Positions 27,298 through 35,864 of a DNA stretch of 64,000 nucleotides are shown piece by piece (position 1 is the stretch's first letter; each line of letters begins with the position of its first letter). The position numbers and the translations under genes were made by a program. Source of the DNA: Paraburkholderia kirstenboschensis. Its GTDB lineage: Bacteria; Pseudomonadota; Gammaproteobacteria; Burkholderiales; Burkholderiaceae. The notes beneath the pieces were generated by a model. It saw only the letters and a program-made list of their open reading frames with translations. It was not told where the DNA came from and ran no database searches. Where the stretch lies: contig NZ_CAJHCR010000023.1 of the NCBI RefSeq assembly GCF_904848585.1, forward strand, positions 1 to 64,000, given 5' to 3'.

Positions 27298-28074
27298 ATG
27301 ACGACATTGGAATCCTTGCAAGCAAAAATCCAGAAGCTGCAGGCACAAGCAGAAGCGCTCGCCGCGAAAAAATCGAGCGCAGTTATCGAGAAGATTCGAA
27401 GCTTGATGGCAGAGCATGGACTGACTACTGCTGACATCGATGTGCACGTTGGTCGCAGAAAACGCGGGCCGAAGCCCGTTGCGAAGGCAGCAGCGAAAGC
27501 TGGAAGCCCAGTAGCGAAATATCGCGACTCGAAGACCGGCGCGACATGGTCAGGACACGGCCGCGCGCCGGGATGGATTGCTAACGTGAAGGACCGCAGT
27601 AAGTTTCTCGTTGAAGGCAACACCGCAATCTCGGCTGGTGCACCTAAGAAGGTCGCGAAGGCAGGAAACTACGCGAGAGGCCCCCAGCCTGCGCTGTACG
27701 CTGACCCAAAGACTGGCGCAACCTGGAGTGGACGTGGTCGCGCGCCGGCTTGGATTGCTAGTGCCAAGGACCGCAGCAAGTTTCTTATTGATGGCGCTAC
27801 TAAGGTCGACACGAAGCAGGTGGTCAAGAAGGCTGCTGCCAAGAAGGCCCCGGCGGCGAAGAAAACTGTTGCCAGGAACGCCGCGGGCGGGAAGGTGCCG
27901 GCAAAGCAAGCCGCGGCGACAAAGACCGCACCGACGAAAAAGGTTGGGGTGAAAAAAGTGGTCGCCAAGAAAGCCGTGGGCGGGAGCGTGCGGGCTAAAA
28001 ATGCGCCGCGCCAGAGCGTAGCGGTGCCCGCTCCGGTGCCCACGGTCGAGTCTGACGCTGAGTTGACGACCTAA
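27298..28074 (+). CDS. H-NS family nucleoid protein with two DNA-binding domains
   Basis: The 258-residue product starts MTTLESLQAKIQKLQAQAEA, a coiled-coil dimerisation helix. It then has two H-NS C-terminal domains (PVAKYRDSKTGATWSGHGRA and ADPKTGATWSGRGRAPAW) and a Lys/Ala/Pro tail from about residue 180 resembling histone H1. H-NS proteins silence A+T-rich, horizontally acquired DNA. Doubled domains plus an H1-like tail are known in Burkholderiales. The ATG at 27298 matches the paralogue's start. It is the intact partner of the decayed copy at 17624. Confidence 0.88.
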   Translation: MTTLESLQAKIQKLQAQAEALAAKKSSAVIEKIRSLMAEHGLTTADIDVHVGRRKRGPKPVAKAAAKAGSPVAKYRDSKTGATWSGHGRAPGWIANVKDRSKFLVEGNTAISAGAPKKVAKAGNYARGPQPALYADPKTGATWSGRGRAPAWIASAKDRSKFLIDGATKVDTKQVVKKAAAKKAPAAKKTVARNAAGGKVPAKQAAATKTAPTKKVGVKKVVAKKAVGGSVRAKNAPRQSVAVPAPVPTVESDAELTT

Positions 28075-28089
28075 ACGCAGTTATCAGGT

Positions 28090-28125
28090 GCCCGGTGAAC
28101 CAGCGATTTTCCGATTCCACCGGGC
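28090..28125 (+). terminator. Hairpin after H-NS gene
   Basis: GCCCGGTG (28090-28097) pairs with CACCGGGC (28118-28125), 16 bases after the stop. It is shared in position with the pseudogene copy. No strong U-run follows. Confidence 0.5.
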
Positions 28126-28144
28126 GCACTAAGCCGACGACGTC

Positions 28145-28324
28145 CTATTGCGACTGTGGTACCGGGCGTTGCGTGGCTTGCTGTTGAGCGTGCTGCTTCG
28201 CAAGATGCCTGCCGACCATGCAGCCACCGACCGCACCACCGACAGCGCGGTGCCCCGCGTGATGCCCGGCGACTCCGTCCACAACCGCGCTCTTGAGGCA
28301 GCCTGCGGCGTTTACAGTGACTTA
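28145..28324 (-). pseudogene. Glycine-zipper lipoprotein-like remnant
   Basis: The minus strand encodes AAGCLKSAVVDGVAGHHAGH and RAVGGAVGGCMVGRHLAKQ before a TAG at 28145. This resembles small glycine-zipper lipoproteins with an AAGC-type lipobox region. The frame has a TAA three codons before this segment and no start codon, so the signal sequence is lost. Confidence 0.45.
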
Positions 28325-28389
28325 AGCGCGCAAGGCGTCCTTAACAAGCCGGTCGCTCTGTGGCTGGAAACTGTCTTTCCGCGCAGCGC

Positions 28390-28560
28390 CTACTCGGGCG
28401 CATCCTCATCGAACAACTCGTCGTCCTCTGACTGCAGGACAGGAGCCGCGCTCCCAGATGCGTCTGAACCGTCGCTGGTGGCCGGCGCGTTCGCCGGCTG
28501 CCTGTCGGTGTCGTCTTCGGGGCCAACCTTGTGACCCTGCTCCTTTCGATGCTTCGCCAT
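28390..28560 (-). CDS. Small acidic-tail protein (56 aa)
   Basis: ATG 28558-28560, with AAGGAGCAC upstream, opens a 56-residue frame. It has a basic start (MAKHRKEQGHKVGPEDD), a low-complexity Ala/Ser/Asp middle and an acidic end (SEDDELFDEDAPE). It is probably disordered. It lies 114 bases downstream of the PRC-barrel gene on the same strand and may share its transcript. The function is unknown. Confidence 0.5.
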   Translation of the reverse strand: MAKHRKEQGHKVGPEDDTDRQPANAPATSDGSDASGSAAPVLQSEDDELFDEDAPE

Positions 28561-28674
28561 TGGTGTGCTCCTTGACCGAAGTAGCGGTCCATTGCCCGAA
28601 AAATCGCACGGACTGCCGCGCAGGCTATGGGGCAGGCGGCAGCCACTGTGTATGCTGCCTGCCCGAATGAGCCG

Positions 28675-29145
28675 TCAAATGTCCGTAACGTCGCTTCCGC
28701 TGACATCACGGGTTGCAGACCAGTACGGGTCGCGGTTGTAGTACTGATGTACGGTCGTGCCCCACTGCGCATCCGCCATGGACGGCCAGTGATCCTTGTC
28801 GAACCCCGGCTCGTTCCTGATTTGTTCGGCGGTCATATCGACGAAAAAGCACTTCTCGTCAGTATCCAGCGTCAGCGCGCTCCAGGGAATCGCGTGCAGT
28901 TGGCTGCCCACTCCGAGAAAGCCACCTTCGGCAAGAACGGCGTATGCGATGCGGCCGCTACGCACGTCGAGCATGATGTCGGATATCTTCCCAACGTGTG
29001 CTCCGTCAGACGACATCACCTTTGTGTCATCCAGAGTCGTTGCTGCCATTACGTCTGGCCCCGGCCCATCGCCAACGCCACTGCCGACAATGTTCGCGCC
29101 GGTGCTGCCCGTCTGCGCTTGCGTTTTGGGGTCAAGAGTTGTCAT
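28675..29145 (-). CDS. PRC-barrel domain protein
   Basis: The 156-residue product has a PRC-barrel (about residues 38-95: DDTKVMSSDGAHVGKISDIM, LDVRSGRIAYAVLAEGG, GSQLHAIPWSAL) and a C-terminal part with HWPSMADAQWGTTVHQYYNR seen in stress-type PRC proteins of Burkholderiales. Such proteins are thought to act in envelope or photosystem-like assemblies and stress adaptation; the partner here is unknown. No signal peptide is seen. Confidence 0.82.
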   Translation of the reverse strand: MTTLDPKTQAQTGSTGANIVGSGVGDGPGPDVMAATTLDDTKVMSSDGAHVGKISDIMLDVRSGRIAYAVLAEGGFLGVGSQLHAIPWSALTLDTDEKCFFVDMTAEQIRNEPGFDKDHWPSMADAQWGTTVHQYYNRDPYWSATRDVSGSDVTDI

Positions 29146-29332
29146 GGTCGTCTCCTTGAAGTTCGTGCCCTTCGGCGCGCAACGCGCGTGCCAAGACGAA
29201 GCCTACTTTCACATGTTTCGACAAGCCGTGTCGAAAGCAGCCAATGACGCACTCGGAGCGTCGCTCCTCGCAGTCATGGAGTCTCGCAACCTCGGACTTT
29301 CGACATTGGTCGCCGGGCAGTTCGGCGACGTG

Positions 29333-29791
29333 TCATAGGCGTTGGATGCGCCGTTCTCCACGCGGGGTTTTTGGCGACTCGGTAATCCTCCACTTAGGCC
29401 GGTCACGGCCAACATCTGGAATCGAGGGCTCGCCAGTGGGACGGACCCAAGTACTCGGAAGCGTAAGTCCCCGCGCGTCCGCCAAGCGTTCAACCAGAAA
29501 CCCATGGACGGTGCGCAGCAGCTCTTCCATCGCAGTCGGCTTGCGAAGGAGTGCAGTCCAACAACGAGTCACAGACGCGGGCTCTGGCCTGGCTGACAAC
29601 ATAAGCAACCGGTGTCTCGACGAACGCCGCCTGGAATGTGAGGCGGCGGCAAAGCTCTGCACGATCCATTTCCGGCATTTCCCAGTCGGCGATGACGAGC
29701 TTCGGTAGTTTAGCGATGCCTTCCGCAATGCATCGCGTCCGTTTTCTGCAAGCACGACGCGATACCCGCGATTTGAAGCGGCCTATGAATC
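29333..29791 (-). pseudogene. Response-regulator receiver remnant, frameshifted
   Basis: The order on the minus strand is GYRVVLAENGRDALRKA, then in a second frame KLPKLVIADWEMPEMD (phospho-acceptor Asp), then back in the first frame ALLRKPTAMEELLRTVHGFL (conserved Lys). A TAG stands directly before the first segment, so the acidic-pair start is missing. At least two frameshifts are needed to join the parts. An intact single-domain regulator lies nearby at 30046 on the other strand. Confidence 0.68.
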
Positions 29792-29945
29792 ATCCCACGC
29801 CAGTGAATGGCCCGGTGTCAGGGTCAACGGGCGCAGTTTTCGAGCAGCTAAATAATGATGATTATCGTATGCAACATCAAACAAGCGTCACACGCAGTCG
29901 CGAGCAGCGATTGGCGGATATTGTCTGGCTACAGAACTGGTAGGG

Positions 29946-30020
29946 CGCGGCCAAACGATTTAAGATATTAAGTACTAATAGTTAGGATAATATAATAATA
30001 AGAAATAGTGTAAACCCGCA
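29946..30020. other. A+T-rich leader before response regulator
   Basis: The stretch TTAAGATATTAAGTACTAAT followed by ATAATATAATAATAAG is far richer in A+T than the surroundings. It is a likely promoter region for the gene at 30046 and a natural target for H-NS binding; both are inferences from composition. Confidence 0.4.
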
Positions 30021-30045
30021 GTTTCGAAAATCGAGGAGAGTCCGG

Positions 30046-30423
30046 ATGGACGTGCTGGTCGTCGAGGACAATGAGGATGTGGCAGACAGTCTGGCTTTCC
30101 TGCTTGACTGCTATGGTCTCCACGCCACTGTCGCGCAGGACGGAGAGACTGCACTTTCGCTGCTACGTGGCCATGCCTTCGGGCTGGTACTTCTGGATGA
30201 GAACCTGCCGGGAATCAAGGGAAGTGCAGTCGCACGGTCGATTATCACAACGCCTTTCGCTGGGCGGCCGTTCATCGTGTCCATGACCGGTGACAGTGAA
30301 GTCGGTGGACTCACCCGGCTTTTCGACGTCTGCCTGCGGAAGCCGTTTTCTCTCGATGCACTTTTGCAAGCCATTGAAGATGCCCGAATGTGGGGGCAGG
30401 CCAGCGCTCTTCTGGCCGCCTAG
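30046..30423 (+). CDS. Single-domain response regulator
   Basis: The 125-residue product is a bare CheY-like receiver. It has VLVVEDNEDVADSLAFLLDC (acidic pair), VLLDENLPG (phospho-Asp in LLDEN), SMTGDSE (Thr), and LRKPFSLDALLQAI (Lys). There is no output domain. ATG follows GAGGAGAGTCCGG. No histidine kinase is in the window, so it is an orphan whose partner lies elsewhere. Confidence 0.9.
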   Translation: MDVLVVEDNEDVADSLAFLLDCYGLHATVAQDGETALSLLRGHAFGLVLLDENLPGIKGSAVARSIITTPFAGRPFIVSMTGDSEVGGLTRLFDVCLRKPFSLDALLQAIEDARMWGQASALLAA

Positions 30424-30742
30424 GCACATTGCGTTGCTGTCAGGTACGGTCGGCCGCGAGCCCGATATGACGTTAGCCAACGTGGTTCTCGCAGGACCCC
30501 ACAGTTCTGCTTTCGCGCTCGAGTACAAAGTCACATGCGAACAGTCCTTTCATGTCTGACATGACTGTACATGCGGTGAGGTGCACGGACTGACAACTCG
30601 CAAGCAGTCAGGCTGCATAGCGCCTGCTGGGGCGAGTTAAGCATGGCATCACGAAAGCGTCATCAGGAGCATGTAGCCTGCGGCGCGCACGCGGAAGAGC
30701 TGGAAGCGAATTGCATAGAAACATATCTGAGAGAGCTGTCAC
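30424..30742. other. No gene; small palindrome
   Basis: No gene is visible. CATGT-CTG-ACATG at 30551-30563 is a short palindrome, followed by a further ACATG at 30569. It could be a regulator site for the HTH gene at 30743, but that is a guess. Confidence 0.3.
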
Positions 30743-31018
30743 ATGATGAGTCCTCATTCCGAAAGCATTGGTCATCTCGAGCATAGTGCCGGGAACGACC
30801 GCCTCAGGCGCGCCTTGGCCGCACGCCTGGACCGGGCATTGAAGCGGGCTGGCATCAGTTCGGCACGCGCAGCTAACTGGCTCGGTGTCAGTGAATATGA
30901 GGTGGAATATTGGCGAGGCGGAATCACTGTGCCGCCGCTGAACGCCTGCACGCGCCTTGCCACGGTCCTCCAGCTCGACGTTCACTGGCTTTGCACTGGG
31001 CAGCCCCGGGCCCCCTGA
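30743..31018 (+). CDS. Small XRE/cI-like HTH protein
   Basis: The 91-residue product has a helix-turn-helix: LRRALAARLDRALKRAGISS, ARAANWLGVSEYEVEYWRGG, ITVPPLNACTRLATVLQLDV. The Arg in WRGG and the LDVHWLCTG end match Burkholderiales phage-repressor-like regulators. Two ATGs open the frame (MMSPHS). A decayed paralogue sits at 32274-32453. The target is unknown. Confidence 0.78.
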   Translation: MMSPHSESIGHLEHSAGNDRLRRALAARLDRALKRAGISSARAANWLGVSEYEVEYWRGGITVPPLNACTRLATVLQLDVHWLCTGQPRAP

Positions 31019-31173
31019 TTCGCACTTCATGGCAAGCAGGGGCCATGCAGTTCTCTCCCTTGCCTATACGTTCTGATGTTCTCGGGCCGCTCGGCATCGC
31101 GGTCACCATCATGCCGCTGCGCGCTTTCTCTGATACGGAAAGTCCGTTTTCTCGCAGAGCCGGGGGTATCGAT

Positions 31174-31536
31174 GTGATGAAGCCAGCCAGAGTAAACGGC
31201 GCCTTCGAGGAGACAGCACGTCTGAAGGTCTACGAGATGGAACTGGCGAGAGCCACCTCGCATATCGCGAGCACGCTGCACGAGCACACCATGCTGGAGG
31301 CGGTCGCACAAACCATTCAGGACTTCCAGGCGTTGCACGGACGCGACGACCTTAGGGAATTTGCACTCGCCCTTAGCGCAAGACTGGAGCAACGCGGGAG
31401 GTCGGCTGCGGCGAGGGTGCTCCAGTCCTTCGCAGAATGCGGAAATTTGCCAGATGCGGTACCAAAGGCGCGACACGGACCGGTGCCTGCTCCCCTGCCC
31501 GGCGTCCGGAAGCGAGCGCGAACTCGCGCAAAGTGA
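31174..31536 (+). CDS. Hypothetical helical protein
   Basis: The 120-residue product from ATG 31174 reads MKPARVNGAFEETARLKVYE, then TSHIASTLHEHTMLEAVAQT, and has a basic Pro/Arg tail. It is predicted helical and cytoplasmic. The frame is also open from ATG 31045 with an AGGGG upstream, giving 163 residues. It lies between the HTH gene and the cold-shock gene on the same strand. No family is recognised. Confidence 0.5.
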   Translation: MMKPARVNGAFEETARLKVYEMELARATSHIASTLHEHTMLEAVAQTIQDFQALHGRDDLREFALALSARLEQRGRSAAARVLQSFAECGNLPDAVPKARHGPVPAPLPGVRKRARTRAK

Positions 31537-31593
31537 GCCGGGGGCGACCGGCGTCGGCCGCGTGCATGCAACACTAACGTTTATGGAACTGAT

Positions 31594-31803
31594 ATGACGA
31601 CCGGAACAGTAAAGTGGTTTAACGACGCGAAGGGGTTCGGCTTTATTGCGCCGGACGACGGCGGAGAAGACCTGTTCGCCCACTTCTCGGAGATTCAGGG
31701 CACCGGTTTCAGGTCATTGCAGGAGAATCAGAAGGTCAGCTTCGATGTGAAGCAGGGGCCGAAGGGCAGGCAGGCGGCCAACATCAGGCCGTTGTCGCTG
31801 TAA
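31594..31803 (+). CDS. Cold-shock protein
   Basis: The 69-residue OB-fold protein begins MTTGTVKWFNDAKGFGFIAP and has DLFAHFSEIQ, so both RNP motifs (KGFGFI and DLFAHF) are intact. Csp proteins bind single-stranded RNA and DNA and act as RNA chaperones. Length and motif spacing are normal. It stands alone, with about 55 bases of leader after the previous gene. Confidence 0.93.
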   Translation: MTTGTVKWFNDAKGFGFIAPDDGGEDLFAHFSEIQGTGFRSLQENQKVSFDVKQGPKGRQAANIRPLSL

Positions 31804-32273
31804 CAGCTCCGACGCTCGCCTCGTCGCGATGAATGGGAGGTTATGCGGCCGATTTCGCAAAACGTACGGACAACCAGCTGGAGACCCGCGTGCACGGCGT
31901 GCCGCATATCGAACCCTCGTCCTACCCGGGTACCCGCACGAGGTTGCGCTTTCTCGCACGCGATACCCGAAATCCTGGCGCAGCCCTGGTTTATTGGCTG
32001 GGGTGACGGAGCCCTCTGCGGAACCCGGCTTTTTCAACGCCATGCAAACATACGGACCGTTGATTCTGCTGGTTCTATTCGACGAACGGCCTGGCGTCTT
32101 CGTGGGGCGGGGCGCTGTTCGGAGAGTCCAGGATTCCGGATTCGTGAAGCGACCCGTTTTCAAGGACGGGTCGTCGCTCGACGTTCGATATGACGGGCCG
32201 TGCCGCGCCCTCTTGAACGAGTGGACGACGCCGGCGTGCCTCTGTTGTCGCGGGAGACGGATAGAGTCCGTGA
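31804..32273. other. No intact gene
   Basis: A long plus-strand frame crosses this stretch, but its translation is Arg/Pro-rich, overlaps the HTH remnant in another frame and lacks an RBS. I treat it as noncoding. Confidence 0.35.
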
Positions 32274-32453
32274 ATACGGCAACATCAGCGCGCAAAGGTT
32301 ACTTTCAGTCGGGTGGCCAGGTCGCTCAGCGTACCAGAATACGACGTGACCCTTTGGCGCGCCGACGTTATCGTTCCGAAAAGTACGGATTGTGCACGCC
32401 TGTCTGAACTTCTTGACGTGGACGTCGCCTGGCTATGCGCAGGTCAAGCGTAG
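32274..32453 (+). pseudogene. HTH paralogue, decayed
   Basis: The frame FSRVARSLSVPEYDVTLWRA, DVIVPKSTDCARLSELLDVD, VAWLCAGQA then TAG aligns residue for residue with the HTH gene at 30743 (WLGVSEYEVEYWRGGITVPP, LQLDVHWLCTGQP). Upstream, GNISAQR lies in another frame, so a frameshift removes the first helices and no start remains. Confidence 0.7.
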
Positions 32454-32515
32454 GCACAGCATCTCATGACAGTTTTCATCGGACGCGAACTCACAAGCTG
32501 TCCGGCTTGTCCGAC

Positions 32516-32752
32516 TCACCGCCGCGCCGGAACCGCGTGCCGGGGCTCGCCATTGACGGGCAGCACGGTCGAAATGGCATGTTTGAAAACAAGTTGCACA
32601 CCTGTCCCAGACTCCAGCAGAACTACAAACTGGTCAAAGGCGGCCAGTTGCCCGTTCAGTCTGATGCCGCTCACGAGGAACACGCTTACAGTGGTCTTGT
32701 CATTCACGAGCGTCTGCAAAAAATCGTCCTGCACGCTTGGGCGTGGGGTCAT
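32516..32752 (-). CDS. Hfq-like RNA chaperone paralogue
   Basis: The 78-residue product has the Sm fold of Hfq: SVQDDFLQTLVNDKTTVSVF, LVSGIRLNGQLAAFDQFVVL, then VFKHAISTVLP. The Sm1 (FLVSGIRLNG, FDQFVVLL) and Sm2 (FKHAIST) motifs are close to canonical (YKHAIST), so RNA binding and hexamer formation are plausible. It lacks the long C-terminal tail. It is distinct from a housekeeping hfq because it is not beside miaA or hflX. Start ATG 32752 has a weak RBS; the frame extends slightly upstream. Confidence 0.85.
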   Translation of the reverse strand: MTPRPSVQDDFLQTLVNDKTTVSVFLVSGIRLNGQLAAFDQFVVLLESGTGVQLVFKHAISTVLPVNGEPRHAVPARR

Positions 32753-33144
32753 GTTCAAGGTTAAAGCATTAGGTCCTTTAATTGTACCGGTGATACCTGA
32801 CGTCCAACACGGCAGTACCAAGAAACTTTAATTCAAGTTAGATACCCTGAGCGATAACGTGTCGAGAGGTTGACCCGGCTGCGGCCACGGCCAACCCTTT
32901 TTCTCGTCGGGCGCATCTGACTCCACAGACGGCGCGTACAACTCCACGTGAGACCGACAAATTCTTTTTGCGGCCCTGTGGAGGGACCGAGCCGCTTTTA
33001 ATCGTCATCGACGCGGTTGTCATGAGAGCGCGCCGCAGCGTACCTGGCCACACGAATGCTGGCGCTCATGATGGCCGATTGCGCAGCTTCTTGTGCGCTG
33101 TACATCCTTGCGAAAGGTCGCGGCCCGCCAAGGAATGGCCCGGA
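32753..33144. other. No gene seen
   Basis: No coding frame is convincing. It holds the upstream region of the Hfq-like gene and ends at the SRAP scrap. Confidence 0.3.
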
Positions 33145-33222
33145 CAGAAGAATCTGGAGGCAATGTACGCGATTCTTGATGACAGGTACCGGCCGTTCTA
33201 CGAGCATCGACTCGCGGCATAG
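33145..33222 (+). pseudogene. SRAP C-terminal scrap
   Basis: The frame reads KNLEAMYAILDDRYRPFYEH, RLAA then TAG. The intact SRAP at 15462 ends KDLEAMYAILDDRDRPYYEH, RLAA. Nothing else of the gene is adjacent. Confidence 0.8.
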
Positions 33223-33328
33223 CCGTTGATATGTCGAAAATTCGGTGATGGGCGGCTAGCTCAGATTGAGTCGGGGACGGCTGAAGTGGGCCTTAGGTCG
33301 TACGCAGGACGCTCAATGCCTCGCAGCT

Positions 33329-33556
33329 TTAGCACGAGGTCGGCCGTCGAACCCATCGACCGCAGGAATCGTACAGAATGGCGTCAAGATTCGTGCACCG
33401 CGGCCGCGGCTCGATTAGCGCGGCAAGACAGGCCGTGACTTGAGCATGACTCATCTTGGAAACGCGGCCGGCTTCGAGCGCAGCATCGATGACGCGCTCA
33501 AGGTTGTCCGTTGAGTAAATTTCAGTACCGAAGTGAAAGGCGTTAGTTCGCGGCAC
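33329..33556 (-). CDS. Hypothetical small protein
   Basis: The 75-residue frame starts at GTG 33554-33556 and includes STDNLERVIDAALEAGRVSK, MSHAQVTACLAALIEPRPRC. Codon use looks coding, and TTGAAAGAC may be a weak RBS. The end (VRRPTSC) may be a chance read-out. The gene is possibly truncated; no family is recognised. Confidence 0.4.
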   Translation of the reverse strand: MPRTNAFHFGTEIYSTDNLERVIDAALEAGRVSKMSHAQVTACLAALIEPRPRCTNLDAILYDSCGRWVRRPTSC

Positions 33557-33650
33557 CGTCTTTCAACGGTTTCCGCGTATGATGCAGGATATCCGCAAAG
33601 CTCATGATGTCCTCACATTTGAGTATCGAACGATTGGCGGAAGCGGCTGC

Positions 33651-35453
33651 TCAGTACCGTCGACTGAGGGCGACGCGCAGGTTTCCTGGCAACATCGAAA
33701 ACGCAAAAACCTCGTCCACATCGGATGCGCCGTCGGCCTGGAATATGCTGAAATTGCGGCACAGCATCGCGAGCGCCGATTTCACTTCCATCAAGGCGAG
33801 CCTGCGTCCCGGGCACAACCGCGGCCCGGAGCCGAACGGCATGAACCCCGCCTGATGGTGACTTGCGGCACTGGCTCCGTTGAGCCAACGGTCTGGGTCA
33901 AAAATGTGAGCCGCCGAGTCGCCACCCTGCTGCAGGCCTGCTTCGCGCGTCAGCAACGACAGGACCGTCCCCTTCGGGATCTGAACGCCATCTAATTGAA
34001 CATCGAAGTTAGGCTCAACTGCGAGAACGGGCGAAACCGACTTGAGCCGCATGGCCTCATTGGTCACCGCGTCCAGATACACCAGCGCGTCGGCCGCATC
34101 GAGATCTTCGAGAATTGGCCCCTGGCCGATCACCGAGTCGACTTCTTCTTGCATTTTTTTCTGCACGTCGGGGTGGCGGCACATGAAATATGCAATCCAG
34201 GCGAGAGCATTCGCGGTGGTGTCTTCTCCTGCCAGAAGTATCGTGAAAACATTTGCGAGCACTTCGTCGTCGGTCAGCGGCGCTTCTCCTTCCTGTTGCG
34301 CCATGAGCAACGCCTCAAGCAGATTCGCGGGAAGCGGGGCAGCGTCCGAGCGTTGCGTCAATCGGACACGGCTGCGAGTTATGAGTTCCTTTGTCAGCGT
34401 CCGCACAGCATTCAGGGCGCGGTCCAGCTCTCTATCCGCAGGTAGCTTGAAGTAATGCCAATACGGAAAAGGCGCATTGATTCGCCGGTTAATCATCGGA
34501 AACATCACTTCAAGGTGTCGCTGGATCACCTCGCCCTCGCTCTCGAGGGTGTCCATGTCATATCCGAACGCAAGGTTTGTCGTCACGTCCACGGTGTAGC
34601 GCATCAGGTCCTGTCGAATATCGAAGGGGCGCTGATCGCGCGCTGCTATCTCCCATCGTTTCAGCAGTCGCCACGTCATCGTGCGCATCGATGGAAAGAA
34701 TGCGCGCAGATGTACGGGGTCCAGCGCCTTCGCGACGAGCTGTCGTTGTCTTCGCCAGGTGTCGCCTTCCGTGGAAAAGACGCCGTCGACGCTCATTTCC
34801 TGCGCAACGGTCTGGATCACGTCCCAGCGCCGATAAGTGCCCGGCCGTTCACGCAGGACCTCACTGATGAGATGCGGATCGGCGATCGCGACGAAGGGGC
34901 GACCCATCAGCCTGAACGTGTACATGGGGCCGAACTCCCGGCACCACTGCTCAAGCACGAGGTGCAGCCTGCCAGGCTTGTACTGCAATGTATTCCCCAG
35001 AAAGGGAAAGCCTTTTGGGCCAGGAAGTTGCTCGACTGTACGAGTCGGGGACACACGGGTTTGCCGAACACTCTTATCTTGGGAAGACCGCTGTGCATTC
35101 CACTCGAGAACCTCGTTTCGATCCACCTTTACTTCACACTCTTCGACGATGGCCTCAAACTTCTTCAGATCCGAGGTGCTTTGCCCCTGTCTGTATCCAG
35201 ATGAACAGGCGAACTGCCAGCCGTGCGCCCTGCAGGTCAACAAACCGTCCTTCAACGTTCCTTCGGATAAGAGGGTGCCTTGATGCGGACAGCGGCCCTG
35301 AAAGACGCAAATGCCGTTCGCGTGCAAGACAACGCCCAAGTCAATCCCGTCAAGGTTCGCCGCCTTGACGTTGTCGTCTTCCAGATCTTGCGTGCGCGCA
35401 ATGACAACCATGTCTCTGGAACCCGATTGCGCTGCCTGAAGACCCGCATTCAT
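33651..35453 (-). CDS. Rieske ferredoxin-cytochrome P450 fusion
   Basis: The 600-residue product joins two redox domains in one frame. Residues about 13-118 form a Rieske domain with C55-P-H57 and C74-R-A-H77 ligating 2Fe-2S. After a linker (119-142) a full cytochrome P450 begins at LPGPKGFPFLGN. It has the I-helix AGEDTT (408-413), ExxR as E466-A-M-R469, and the heme Cys547 in FGSGPRLCPGRR. ATG 35453 follows AAGGAG. No flavin reductase is fused or adjacent, so a separate reductase must feed the Rieske domain. No signal or membrane anchor is seen. The substrate is unknown; the P450 part looks like fatty-acid or terpenoid hydroxylase types (CYP102/CYP4-like spacing). Confidence 0.92.
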   Translation of the reverse strand: MNAGLQAAQSGSRDMVVIARTQDLEDDNVKAANLDGIDLGVVLHANGICVFQGRCPHQGTLLSEGTLKDGLLTCRAHGWQFACSSGYRQGQSTSDLKKFEAIVEECEVKVDRNEVLEWNAQRSSQDKSVRQTRVSPTRTVEQLPGPKGFPFLGNTLQYKPGRLHLVLEQWCREFGPMYTFRLMGRPFVAIADPHLISEVLRERPGTYRRWDVIQTVAQEMSVDGVFSTEGDTWRRQRQLVAKALDPVHLRAFFPSMRTMTWRLLKRWEIAARDQRPFDIRQDLMRYTVDVTTNLAFGYDMDTLESEGEVIQRHLEVMFPMINRRINAPFPYWHYFKLPADRELDRALNAVRTLTKELITRSRVRLTQRSDAAPLPANLLEALLMAQQEGEAPLTDDEVLANVFTILLAGEDTTANALAWIAYFMCRHPDVQKKMQEEVDSVIGQGPILEDLDAADALVYLDAVTNEAMRLKSVSPVLAVEPNFDVQLDGVQIPKGTVLSLLTREAGLQQGGDSAAHIFDPDRWLNGASAASHHQAGFMPFGSGPRLCPGRRLALMEVKSALAMLCRNFSIFQADGASDVDEVFAFSMLPGNLRVALSRRY

Positions 35454-35864
35454 AATCGCGCTCCTTCACACCAGATGTACACTGGCCCATCTCAGGCACA
35501 AATGCGCGAAAGACAGTTTCACGTGACCACGGCCGCCGGCTGAGAATCGCGCCTTCCAGGTATCGGACGACACCCGATAGCGAAAATGGAAAGCAATGTC
35601 AGGCAGGCACAACCGGCAACCAGTTAGCACTGCTGCTTCAGTTCCGTGTAGATTCCGCACCGGCTTTGCATGACAGATTTCAGAACATTCGCTCAACAAG
35701 AATACTAGTCATTCAGCGATGCTAGCCAAGCACTCTTTGTAGTTTCGTGCCGCCTTTTTGACTTGTCCCGAGCGGTGCATTCAGTCACCTATTTGGGGGA
35801 GGCGAATCTGGCGTGCGCACAACCCCAAACACGGCGGGTCCCAGGTGGAATATGCATGGAACGG
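35454..35864. other. Upstream region of the P450 fusion gene
   Basis: No gene is visible. Promoter elements for the minus-strand fusion gene should lie here, but I see no clear motif. Confidence 0.3.

Noticed and set aside
31829..32407. A 192-codon plus-strand frame after the cold-shock gene
   Set aside because: It overlaps the HTH remnant in another frame, lacks an RBS and has no recognisable composition or motif.
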